From positions 1 to 64,000 of the forward strand of contig JAPLEF010000054.1 in the NCBI GenBank assembly GCA_026391525.1: a stretch of DNA of 64,000 bases, read 5' to 3'. This stretch comes from Sphingobacteriales bacterium (GTDB lineage: Bacteria; Bacteroidota; Bacteroidia; Chitinophagales; Chitinophagaceae). This document shows positions 1-10,095 of this stretch, piece by piece. The notes under the pieces were generated by a model. The model ran no database searches, was not told the origin of the DNA, and was given only the letters and a program-made list of their open reading frames with translations. How positions within the stretch are numbered: position 1 is the stretch's first letter; every line of letters begins with the position of its first letter. A program made the position numbers and the translations under genes.

Positions 1-219
1 ATAGAAAAAACCCAATAATGACATAATCTTGCATTTTACACTTAATGATAATGTTGTCTTGGGAATGATATCATTATAAAGGATTCTTTTTAATCGTAAC
101 GTCTCTCGCAGTGGCCCTTGCGTACTTTAGAGGATCCAAAAATGAAATAGTTTAGCTATCAAAACCGGTTCATAACCCACGAACCGGAGTATGAAGCGAA
201 ACTAACCCAAGCTCATAAC

Positions 220-249
220 GTTAAACCTTAAACGATTTAAACTTTAAAC
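220..249. repeat. Short heptamer tract (GTTAAAC CTTAAAC GA TTTAAAC TTTAAAC)
   Basis: Four TTAAAC-ending units just past the pirin stop codon. Confidence 0.6.
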
Positions 250-255
250 TACTTC

Positions 256-966
256 TCACCCCATTGGCACTTCAATAGCCAGCAACTCCGCATCTTCAAT
301 TGCTGTAACATCAAATGAAAGCATATCACTAATACCCAAAGCATCCCGGGTAGATAAGGTTTGTCCGTTTACTTCCGCTTTACCTTTGATCACTACCAGA
401 TAAACGCCATTGCCGGGGAAAGCGGGTGTGTATGCCAGGGTATTCGTTGCCGTTATGTTGGCTAACGCGAATCGGGCATCCTGATTGATCCACAATGCAT
501 CATCTTTTTCAAGTGGTGATACGATGATTTGCCATTGATTGTTCCTGCCGGCTACATCAAAACTCCGTTGATCGTAACGCGGCTTGATATTGCGCAATTT
601 TGGAAACAGCCAGATCTGAAATAGCGTAACCGGGTCTGTTGCCGATGCATTCGCTTCTGAATGCTGAATGCCTGTACCCGCACTCATGATCTGAACATCT
701 CCCGCTTTAATGATGCCTTCGCCTCCTGTGTTGTCTTTATGCTTCAATGCACCGGTAAAAGGGATGGTCACAATCTCCATATTATCATGCGGATGGTTAC
801 CGAATGCTCCGCCTCCTGCAATAAAATCATCATTCAATACCCTGAGCATACCGAAATGCACTTTCGCAGGATCGTGAAACTGAGAGAAACTAAAATAGTA
901 ATTGGGTTTCAGCCAGCCATAATCGGCACTGCCTCTTTCGCCGGCTTTATGTAAAATCGTATTCAT
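256..966 (-). CDS. Pirin family protein (bicupin)
   Basis: ORF protein contains pirin motifs (HPHDNMEIVTIPFTGALKHKDNTG, GTGIQHSE). ATG at 966 (MNTILHKAGERG) preferred to the TTG at 984. Confidence 0.9.
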   Translation of the reverse strand: MNTILHKAGERGSADYGWLKPNYYFSFSQFHDPAKVHFGMLRVLNDDFIAGGGAFGNHPHDNMEIVTIPFTGALKHKDNTGGEGIIKAGDVQIMSAGTGIQHSEANASATDPVTLFQIWLFPKLRNIKPRYDQRSFDVAGRNNQWQIIVSPLEKDDALWINQDARFALANITATNTLAYTPAFPGNGVYLVVIKGKAEVNGQTLSTRDALGISDMLSFDVTAIEDAELLAIEVPMG

Positions 967-1074
967 AATAATTAATTTAAACAATGTTTAAACATCAAAA
1001 TTTATGCCAATCAGTTTTCAATCCTGAAACGGAAAGTTTGTCAGTCATGGCAAGTAAGTGAGCAAGTAATCAGT

Positions 1075-1878
1075 TTAGTTTAGGTGCTTGAAATCTTCAT
1101 CAGTTAGCGGATGATAAGCCTGTTCTTCCCTGTTATCATTGTATTCGATGATGAAATTATTGCGGCCTTCACCGATCAGGATAAACATGAATTGCTGTTG
1201 TACCAGTTCGAGCATATTGAGGAAAAGAAAAATGGCATGGATGCGGTTTTCACAAACTTCAAATATCTTTTCGAACGAAAGTGTTTTTTCACGGCTGGCC
1301 ATATCAAGCATGTAATCGCGAGAGCCTTCCATGGTATAATTGTATTGCACCACGGTATGCACAGGTTGGTTATTTCTTAGCTGTATCCGCTGGATAACTT
1401 TTTCAAAAGCCTTCATCAGCTTGAACATGGTCACCGTTTGTATTTCGGTTCCTTCTCCTGCTTCTTCCCCAATCTGCGCCATCTCTTTCAGCAAATTACC
1501 CCGTTTAACCATTAACATCCGCTCCGCTTCCATCTCTGCCAAACGAACTGAGGCTTCTTTGAATTTTTTATATTCAAGGATCTTATCAACAAGTTCCATC
1601 CTTGGATCTATCTCATTTCCCTGAGCATCCAGTTCTTTTCTGGGGAGAAGCATTTTTGCTTTGATGCGCATCAAAGTACTGATGAAAAGGATGAACTCAC
1701 TGCTCAATTCAATATTCAGCTTTTCAGTTTGATGAATATGATCTAAAAAATCGTTGGTGATTTTAGTGATCGGAATATTGTAGATATCGAGTTCATCCCG
1801 TTCAATAAAAAATAACAGCAGGTCGAAGGGGCCCTCAAACTGTTCGAGTTTAATCTGATAGGAAAGGTTATTGCTCAA
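1075..1878 (-). CDS. scpA: Segregation and condensation protein A
   Basis: YQIKLEQFEGPFDLLLFFIERDELDIYNIPI is a typical ScpA N-terminus; 267 aa. Confidence 0.9.
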   Translation of the reverse strand: MSNNLSYQIKLEQFEGPFDLLLFFIERDELDIYNIPITKITNDFLDHIHQTEKLNIELSSEFILFISTLMRIKAKMLLPRKELDAQGNEIDPRMELVDKILEYKKFKEASVRLAEMEAERMLMVKRGNLLKEMAQIGEEAGEGTEIQTVTMFKLMKAFEKVIQRIQLRNNQPVHTVVQYNYTMEGSRDYMLDMASREKTLSFEKIFEVCENRIHAIFLFLNMLELVQQQFMFILIGEGRNNFIIEYNDNREEQAYHPLTDEDFKHLN

Positions 1879-1890
1879 GTGAATACTATT

Positions 1891-1929
1891 TAATAAAAAA
1901 GCGCTTCAAAGTTAACAACTTCGAAGCGC
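1891..1929 (-). terminator. Rho-independent terminator of the DUF3078 gene
   Basis: GCGCTTC-a-AAGTT-AAC-AACTT-c-GAAGCGC hairpin (1901-1929), followed on the minus strand by TTTTTTATTA. Confidence 0.75.
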
Positions 1930-1954
1930 CCGGTAAGTAAATTTATCCACCTGT

Positions 1955-2899
1955 TTATTTGGCTGCAAACCTGTATGCAAATCCGATACCCATCAATTGC
2001 AACCATTGCGGGGCTGGGCCTTTGGTTGGGTCGATATTTTTGGTGTCATCATCATAAATCATATCCACATTCAAATTGAAAGTGATGTATTTGGTAATGG
2101 ATGCAGATAATACGTTTGTCCAGAAAATATCAATATTCTGTGGGTTTTTCAGGTAGTTCGAAAATAAATCAAGCTTCGTTTTGAACTGGAGATTTTTCCC
2201 GAATTTCTTGTTATAAGTAGCTGATAAAAAAGCGCCAAATTCATTCTTCACTGTTTTACCGGGTTCAATGCCGTAAAGCGGGCCAATCAACTTATCAGAA
2301 GCGATCACCCACCTGGCTGTAACCGGCGATACAAATAATGAAAAATCATCATTCGGTCTGTAATCTAAACCCAGTGATAACAACATATACATCGGTGCAA
2401 ATGGTTTAGAAGTGAGGCTGGATGAATCAGCACCATTTACGTCTTTATTATATGCATAGCCATTGGCAAATTGTGAACGGAAATTGAATAAGCCGGCAAG
2501 GTTTACTTTTTTCCTCAGTGCATATCCGTATTTGGATGTAAACTCAATGCGGTCACTCGCTTTACGTTTGCCCAAACTGGTGGTTTGTACAGTTCCATAT
2601 GCAAGGTCTAAGCTGTTATCCCATGAATGCCTATCTTTTTTATAAAAAGCATAGAGGTTGGCTGAAGCATTCAATGAAAAGGAGAATTTATCACCTCCTG
2701 CCGACCAGTTGCTGAGTGAACCCTGATTTACTGTTAAACCGAATTGTCCGCCAATTTTCCAGATTTTAGGAATGGTATCGTTAGGATCTTTTACAATCTC
2801 TTTTTCTGTGACATTTTTTAGATCCTGTACGGTTGGGTCCTGCGAGATAGCGAGGTTTGCCCAAAGGAGGCAGGTTGAAGCTATAATGATTTTTTTCAT
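1955..2899 (-). CDS. DUF3078 domain-containing outer-membrane-like protein
   Basis: Signal peptide plus WKIGGQFGLTVNQGSLSNWSAGGDKFSFSLN and a beta-strand-rich C-terminus, typical of the Bacteroidota DUF3078 family. Confidence 0.8.
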   Translation of the reverse strand: MKKIIIASTCLLWANLAISQDPTVQDLKNVTEKEIVKDPNDTIPKIWKIGGQFGLTVNQGSLSNWSAGGDKFSFSLNASANLYAFYKKDRHSWDNSLDLAYGTVQTTSLGKRKASDRIEFTSKYGYALRKKVNLAGLFNFRSQFANGYAYNKDVNGADSSSLTSKPFAPMYMLLSLGLDYRPNDDFSLFVSPVTARWVIASDKLIGPLYGIEPGKTVKNEFGAFLSATYNKKFGKNLQFKTKLDLFSNYLKNPQNIDIFWTNVLSASITKYITFNLNVDMIYDDDTKNIDPTKGPAPQWLQLMGIGFAYRFAAK

Positions 2900-2966
2900 A
2901 TGTTGAGTTGTGGCTATTGATTCATAATCAGGAATGATAATTCCTGTTGAACGATTGACCGGTTAA

Positions 2967-3338
2967 TTATTTTTTCAGCGCATCTCTGATTTCCATGAGC
3001 AACTGATCGGTTGATGATGGTGGAGGTGCGGGTGCATCAGCTTCTTTTTTCTTAAAAGAGTTCATGGCTTTGATGATAGAAAAAAGAGCAAGTGCAACAA
3101 TCACAAACTTGATGATAGACGCAAGGAAACTCCCATACTTTACTGCTCCCCAGGCTAGATGGTCGATATCCGCAGCTCCAGCGGCTTTAAGTGCCGGAGC
3201 AAGTATCAATGGATTGATGATGTCATCAACCAGTGATGAAACGATTGAACCAAACGCGCCGCCAATGATTACCGCAACAGCTAAGTCTACAATATTGCCT
3301 TTCATGGCAAATTCTTTGAACTCTTTTAAAAATCCCAT
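2967..3338 (-). CDS. mscL: Large-conductance mechanosensitive channel
   Basis: MGFLKEFKEFAMKGNIVDLAVAVIIGGAFGSIVSSLVDDIINPL is diagnostic of MscL. Confidence 0.97.
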   Translation of the reverse strand: MGFLKEFKEFAMKGNIVDLAVAVIIGGAFGSIVSSLVDDIINPLILAPALKAAGAADIDHLAWGAVKYGSFLASIIKFVIVALALFSIIKAMNSFKKKEADAPAPPPSSTDQLLMEIRDALKK

Positions 3339-3455
3339 AAATTAATTTTGATGTTATAAAATAAGAAAGGCAAATAAACGGCATGCCTTAAACATTACAA
3401 AAAAAATTATTGATATTAAAAATTTCGACAATCTTTATGGTTAATTATAGCGCTG

Positions 3456-4331
3456 ATGGCAAAACAAAATTTGGGCAGTTGGATTATCTTTATTGCTTTG
3501 TCGTTTATTTGGGGCAGTAGTTTCATCCTGATGAAACTTGGATTAAGGGGTTTATCTGCCGTTCAGGTAGCTTCATTGAGGATTATTTTTTCAGCCCTTT
3601 TTTTAATACCTCTTTCCGTTAAAAGTTTCAGTAGCCTGCCAAAAAACAAATGGTTTCCGGTTTTTTTTTCCGGATTGCTAGGTAGTTTATTGCCTGCTTA
3701 TTTATTTTGTATTGCAGAACAGGGAATCGATAGTGCATTAGCAGGCACTTTAAATTCACTCACCCCCATTTTTGTTATCATCACCGGCGCAATATTTTTC
3801 GGAATAAAGGCTTCATCCAATAAGATTTCGGGTATTTTGATTGCTTTAACGGGAAGTTTCCTGCTTTTCCTAAGCCAGCCTGCCAATAGTGAACATCAAA
3901 ATCTTTTATTTGTATTTTATGTACTGATTGCAACTTTCTTTTATGGACTCAATGTGAATTTGGTGCATAAATACCTACATGGGGTGCCATCTTTGCAAAT
4001 TGCTGCACTAGCACTTACACTCAATGCTATTCCGGCAACAATAGTTTTAGCTGCTTCCGGATATTTTTCATCCGATTTCAGTGAGGTGGAGTTTATCAAA
4101 GCGAACGCCTATGCTGCGCTCCTTGGCATTGCGGGTACAGCTATTGCTTCGGTGATTTTTTACAAGCTCATCAAAACGGCGGGAGTTGTTTTTGCTTCTC
4201 TGGTTACCTATGGCATTCCTTTTGTGGCCTGTATGTGGGGTTTATTTCTAGGTGAAGAAATAGGATGGAAGCAATGGGGAAGTTTGGTAGTGATGCTTTC
4301 AGGGGTTTATCTGGCTAACCGAAACCGTTGA
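3456..4331 (+). CDS. DMT (EamA) family transporter
   Basis: About 10 TM helices; WGSSFILMKLGLRGLSAVQVASLRII and a second repeat ending GVYLANR. Confidence 0.88.
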   Translation: MAKQNLGSWIIFIALSFIWGSSFILMKLGLRGLSAVQVASLRIIFSALFLIPLSVKSFSSLPKNKWFPVFFSGLLGSLLPAYLFCIAEQGIDSALAGTLNSLTPIFVIITGAIFFGIKASSNKISGILIALTGSFLLFLSQPANSEHQNLLFVFYVLIATFFYGLNVNLVHKYLHGVPSLQIAALALTLNAIPATIVLAASGYFSSDFSEVEFIKANAYAALLGIAGTAIASVIFYKLIKTAGVVFASLVTYGIPFVACMWGLFLGEEIGWKQWGSLVVMLSGVYLANRNR

Positions 4332-4414
4332 ACAAATACCGGCGGGCTATGAATTCCACAATTGAGACACTCAAAAAAGTACCCCTGCAATTTTATATTC
4401 CAAAGGCCAACCCT

Positions 4415-4422
4415 TACCTTTG
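4415..4422 (+). promoter_or_regulatory. Candidate Bacteroidota -7 box upstream of atpD
   Basis: TACCTTTG matches TAnnTTTG, 38 bp upstream of the atpD ATG; no clear -33 TTG. Confidence 0.35.
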
Positions 4423-4451
4423 CGCCCAAATTAGATACCTCACTTTTATAA

Positions 4452-5966
<1,515 letters not shown>

Positions 5967-5988
5967 GTTCAACCAGAAAAAACAAAAC

Positions 5989-6240
5989 ATGACATTAGAA
6001 ATCTTGACACCGGAAAAAAAGGTATTCAGCGGCGAAGTTTATGGCGTTCAGTTGCCTGGCATTAGCGGGTTATTTGAAGTGCTCGATAAGCATGCGCCAC
6101 TGGTAAGCGCACTTAAAGCCGGTAACCTTAAAATATTGAAGGATAAAAACAGTGCTGCATTATTTACCATTCAGAGCGGATTTGTTGAAGTGCTGAACAA
6201 TAAAACAACTGTTCTGGTAGAAGGTGCCATTGAAAAATAA
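5989..6240 (+). CDS. atpC: F0F1 ATP synthase subunit epsilon
   Basis: MTLEILTPEKKVFSGEVYGVQLPGISGLFEVLDKHAPLVSAL; directly after atpD. Confidence 0.95.
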   Translation: MTLEILTPEKKVFSGEVYGVQLPGISGLFEVLDKHAPLVSALKAGNLKILKDKNSAALFTIQSGFVEVLNNKTTVLVEGAIEK

Positions 6241-6259
6241 ATTACAATGAAGATGATGG

Positions 6260-6292
6260 AAGGCCTGCAGGAATGCGGGTCTTTTCTTTTTT
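6260..6292 (+). terminator. Rho-independent terminator after atpDC
   Basis: AAGGCCTGCA-GGAA-TGCGGGTCTT stem (10 bp incl. G-U pairs), followed by TTCTTTTTT. Confidence 0.8.
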
Positions 6293-6420
6293 CAGCTTTT
6301 ATGCCAATGTGATTTATATAATATGCCAATATTTTATAAATCTTAAATGCCGATGGTATCAAACAAATAGTACAATGAGGCGATAGCCGATATTGGACTA
6401 TATTGTTTGTCCAATCGGTA

Positions 6421-7392
6421 TTACTGTTTCCAGCTGAATTGATTTTTTAACTGAACATGGCTCCAGGCCAAGAAGGGAAAGGTTAATGGAAGTAGGGCCA
6501 AAATTATAGAGGAAAACAGGGCATATAGAACTAAGCCTGCAAGGATAAGATAAATGGGATAGCCAAAAAAGAGCAGCCCTGTCATCACGGAATCGTAATG
6601 ATCGTTGTGCAAAGCCTTTTTAAGGCAAAGCAATTTTACCGGTAGAAACAAGGGCGCATGAAGAAAGGCACCTAAAATGTAAAATGGGAACAGTAATATC
6701 CGTTTAGAAAAGGGCACCTGAATTTTGAAATGATTCACAATGTGTTCATGATCTGCTGTGCTGAAACTTATTACCAGTTTTGTAAGCACTTCCTTTAGAT
6801 GGTTGTTGAATAGTTGAATCGATTGTCCGTAACCGTTACCATTCAATAAAATTTCCTTTCCAAAAGCTTTTCCGAAATTGAGTTCAATATTCTTGCCAAA
6901 AGAAAGGAATGACTGATAGTTGATGCCCAATGGCAGAATGCGTAATGGGATACCTGCTTCCCAGGAGCTTAAAGCAAGGCGTGCTGTGCCTTTCATCAGG
7001 GGGCGCATTTTCCATTCATTGATGCTGCGGCCTTCACTGAAGATGAGTACGATGCCGTTCTTGAGGAAAATATCCCGGCATCTTTCAAAAGTGCCATAAT
7101 TGAGACCAAGATTTTCCTGCCCCTCGCTCATGCGGTATACAGGCAGCATCAGCAGCGCATTGAGTATTCGGGCATAAAATGGATTGCGGTAAACATCTCC
7201 CCTTACAAGAGAATAAACCGGTCGTCTGAATAAAGTAGCAACGATGATGGCGTCGAGAAAGGAATTGGGATGATTGGCTGCAATCAGCAGCGGGCCTTCA
7301 CTTTGTAAAAGTTCAGGATGGTTTATTTTTAGCCGCCTGCAATAGATTTTCATGGCGAAGCGGGCCGGCAATTTTAACAAGGAATAAAGCAA
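6421..7392 (-). CDS. 1-acyl-sn-glycerol-3-phosphate acyltransferase-like (PlsC domain)
   Basis: AANHPNSFLDAI (NHxxxxD-type motif) and FSEGRS motif; C-terminal TM segments. Confidence 0.85.
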   Translation of the reverse strand: MLYSLLKLPARFAMKIYCRRLKINHPELLQSEGPLLIAANHPNSFLDAIIVATLFRRPVYSLVRGDVYRNPFYARILNALLMLPVYRMSEGQENLGLNYGTFERCRDIFLKNGIVLIFSEGRSINEWKMRPLMKGTARLALSSWEAGIPLRILPLGINYQSFLSFGKNIELNFGKAFGKEILLNGNGYGQSIQLFNNHLKEVLTKLVISFSTADHEHIVNHFKIQVPFSKRILLFPFYILGAFLHAPLFLPVKLLCLKKALHNDHYDSVMTGLLFFGYPIYLILAGLVLYALFSSIILALLPLTFPFLAWSHVQLKNQFSWKQ

Positions 7393-7416
7393 TGGCAGGT
7401 TTATGATGGTTAAGGA

Positions 7417-8010
7417 TCAGTTCAATTGCGGATCGATGGGGAAGTTCACCATCATGCGGTATTTGCCTCCAAGGTGACGGATACTTTCTTTCCAAACCTG
7501 GTTATGAGGCAGTTCGAAAACTATTTCACGTGTAGCCGTGGCCGCTAGCCAACTGTTCTCCTTCATTTCAGATTCAAGTTGGGCTTTATCCCACCCGCTG
7601 TATCCGATAAAGAATTTTATCTTTTTCATATCGAGTTGGTTATTGCAAAGGAGGGCTTTTACCGTTTCAAAATCTCCACCCCAATAAATATCTGCTGAAA
7701 CCGGATAGCAACCGGGAATAAGGTCGGGGTATTGGTGGAGAAAGTGTATGGTGTCTTTTTGAACCGGCCCTCCGGCAAATACCGGAACTGTTGTTCCTTC
7801 GAGCCCTGCGATCAATTCATCAAGCGTATGTTCGTAAACCCTGTTTACAATGAAACCGAAGCTGCCTTCGTCAGAATGTTTACAGATATAAATAACAGTG
7901 CGCATAAAATTCTCATCCTTTAAGAAAGGTTCTGCAATGAGCAAGATATCTTCCCGGAGATCAATCATATTTCTAAAGTTAGCTATTCTGCATAAACGTT
8001 CAGGCAACAA
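7417..8010 (-). CDS. YqgE/AlgH family protein (UPF0301)
   Basis: ILLIAEPFLKDENFMRTVIYICKHSDEGSFGFIVNR and FFIGYSGWDKAQLESE motifs. The true start may be internal (MIDLREDILLIAEP). Confidence 0.9.
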   Translation of the reverse strand: MLPERLCRIANFRNMIDLREDILLIAEPFLKDENFMRTVIYICKHSDEGSFGFIVNRVYEHTLDELIAGLEGTTVPVFAGGPVQKDTIHFLHQYPDLIPGCYPVSADIYWGGDFETVKALLCNNQLDMKKIKFFIGYSGWDKAQLESEMKENSWLAATATREIVFELPHNQVWKESIRHLGGKYRMMVNFPIDPQLN

Positions 8011-8081
8011 ACCTTTTTTTCTTTTTTCGTTAAAATTATCATTAGATTGAACTGGTTTTATCAGATACAGGTTTTGTAAGT

Positions 8082-8089
8082 TAATTTTG
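8082..8089 (+). promoter_or_regulatory. Candidate -7 box upstream of the sensor kinase
   Basis: TAATTTTG matches TAnnTTTG, 39 bp upstream of the ATG at 8129. Confidence 0.35.
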
Positions 8090-8128
8090 TATCCACTATC
8101 TTAGAATGATTGAAAGCCTTCCGGCATT

Positions 8129-9451
8129 ATGAAAAGAGTTTTCCCCCTTATTACCATTTTTATCTTACTCTCTTTACTGGGCCTGATCTTTTTTCAGATG
8201 TTATGGTTAAGGGATGCCAAGGGAATCAAGGAAAAACAAATCAACGATAATATCTTCATCGCTACTACTTCTGCAGGAAAGAAATTGATGGAAGACAAAA
8301 CAGGCTTTTTGTCGATGAATAAGAAATCGGATCTGCTTTTTCCGAATGATAAATTAAAGCTTGAAATCCTTCGCCCTTCTGTATTACAGCGTTTCACCAA
8401 AGATGAAATATGGCTGATCATCCGCAATGCGCTCGACAACAATTTTTTGAAAGGCATTCCTTTTGAATTTGCCGTTACCGATAACAGCTTAACCGGCGAG
8501 CAGGTTGAAACGGAACAGTTTTTTAAGTATTTCATCGACTCAGCAGGTACGGTTCGGGTTATCCATCCGCTTGAACCTCCTCCGGGCAGTAATTTGGAAA
8601 ATCTTGCAAAGGAAGAGTACCTGATGGTGATTGTACCCCACCAAAGAGCTATAGTTTTTAGGGAAATATCATTGTTCATTGGGGGCAGTATTTTATTTAC
8701 CATAATTATCATTACTGCCTTTTTTATCAGCATCCGTGCGCTGATGCGGCAGAAGAAGCTGAGTGAAATTAAGTCTGATTTCATCAACAACATGACACAC
8801 GAATTTAAAACGCCACTGGCTACGATATCACTGGCTGTTGATGCACTTCGGAATGAAAAGGTGATGGCTGATAAAGAGAAGAGTAGCTATTTTACAGGCA
8901 TCATCAAAGAAGAAAACAAGCGGATGAACAAGCAGGTGGAAACCATTTTGCAGGCCGCTTTGCTGGATAAACAGGAGGTTCAACTCAATCTAAAGGTATT
9001 GTCTGCCCATGCGATGATCGATAGCGCATTAAAAAATATCGCCCTCCCTCTGGCTGAAAAAAATGGCCAGGTTGAAGTAAAACTGGAAGCTACCAAAGAT
9101 ATGATCCTGGCTGATGAGGTTCATTTTACAAGCCTGATCAATAACCTGCTGGATAATGCAGTAAAATATTCACGTGAAATGGGGCTATTGATTAAAGTAA
9201 CTACCAGCAATGCCGGCAACCAGTTGCGAATCCGTATTGAAGACAACGGCATAGGCATGAGTAAGGAAACACTTAGCAGGATTTTTGAAAAATTTTATCG
9301 GGCACATACCGGTAACCTTCACAATGTAAAGGGGTTTGGTCTTGGCCTGAGTTATGTAAAAACCATGGTGGAAGCACACAAAGGTAGTATCAAGCCCGAA
9401 AGTACCCTAGGGAAAGGCACCATTTTTACCATACTGATGCCCTTGGTTTAA
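8129..9451 (+). CDS. Membrane sensor histidine kinase (HisKA + HATPase_c)
   Basis: FINNMTHEFKTPLATISLAVDAL H-box, NNLLDNAVKYS N-box, GLGLSYVKTMVEAHKGSI G-box; two TM segments. Confidence 0.95.
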   Translation: MKRVFPLITIFILLSLLGLIFFQMLWLRDAKGIKEKQINDNIFIATTSAGKKLMEDKTGFLSMNKKSDLLFPNDKLKLEILRPSVLQRFTKDEIWLIIRNALDNNFLKGIPFEFAVTDNSLTGEQVETEQFFKYFIDSAGTVRVIHPLEPPPGSNLENLAKEEYLMVIVPHQRAIVFREISLFIGGSILFTIIIITAFFISIRALMRQKKLSEIKSDFINNMTHEFKTPLATISLAVDALRNEKVMADKEKSSYFTGIIKEENKRMNKQVETILQAALLDKQEVQLNLKVLSAHAMIDSALKNIALPLAEKNGQVEVKLEATKDMILADEVHFTSLINNLLDNAVKYSREMGLLIKVTTSNAGNQLRIRIEDNGIGMSKETLSRIFEKFYRAHTGNLHNVKGFGLGLSYVKTMVEAHKGSIKPESTLGKGTIFTILMPLV

Positions 9452-9556
9452 TTTACTTTACTTATCCACCCTAATCACATCTAATATGTCCAGTTTTGGC
9501 ATAAAAGCTATACTTACAGGCAGTATTCAGTCTGTGGATAAAAATCTTTTTTTAAA

Positions 9557-9596
9557 AATGTGTCATAAAGTGGGAAAATGTGTTAATTTGTGTTCA
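9557..9596 (+). promoter_or_regulatory. Putative MraZ operator: four phased 10-bp GTG repeats
   Basis: AATGTGTCAT|AAAGTGGGAA|AATGTGTTAA|TTTGTGTTCA, GTG at positions 4-6 of each unit, ending 30 bp upstream of the mraZ ATG. Confidence 0.65.
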
Positions 9597-9626
9597 TAAT
9601 ACTTAAAAACAACCCAAATCCCATTC

Positions 9627-10085
9627 ATGACAGGCTTCATCGGCGAGTTTGAATCCACCATTGATGCAAAAGGAAGATTCCTGCTTCCTTCTGGTTTCAA
9701 GAAGCAATTGCCCGAAGGGGACAATGCCCTGTTTGTGTTGAACCGTGGATTTGAAAAGTGCCTTACCCTTTATCCGCTGCAAAGTTGGAAGCCTATTTTC
9801 AAGGAAATCAGCCAGTTAAACGATTTCGACCCCAAAGTTAGGTCGTTCCGCCGTTATTTTTTAAACGGAGCTACTCAAATAGAACTGGATAGTGCAGGGA
9901 GGTTATTGTTACCTAAAAATTTGATGGAATATGCCGGGCTGGATAAAGATATCATCCTGGCTTCTTCTCTCAATAAGATAGAAATCTGGGATAAAGAAAA
10001 ATACCAACAGTTCTTTGATGCTATCTCACCGGAAGCCTTTAGCGAGCTGGCAAGTGAAGTGATGCAGAAAAAAGAGGATAAATAG
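9627..10085 (+). CDS. mraZ: Division/cell wall cluster transcriptional repressor MraZ
   Basis: GEFESTIDAKGRFLLPSGFKKQLP and second AbrB-like repeat LDSAGRLLLPKNLMEYAGLDKDIILASSLNKIEIWDKEKY. Confidence 0.97.
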   Translation: MTGFIGEFESTIDAKGRFLLPSGFKKQLPEGDNALFVLNRGFEKCLTLYPLQSWKPIFKEISQLNDFDPKVRSFRRYFLNGATQIELDSAGRLLLPKNLMEYAGLDKDIILASSLNKIEIWDKEKYQQFFDAISPEAFSELASEVMQKKEDK

Positions 10086-10095
10086 AATTTCCGGT

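Noticed and set aside
165-187. CCGGTTC-N9-GAACCGG hairpin considered as a tRNA T-arm or terminator
   Set aside because: No acceptor, D or anticodon arms around it; loop sequence does not fit TTCRANY; no T run.
8194-8793. 199-aa ORF antisense to the sensor kinase
   Set aside because: Shadow ORF opposite a confident gene; no recognisable domain or own upstream signals.
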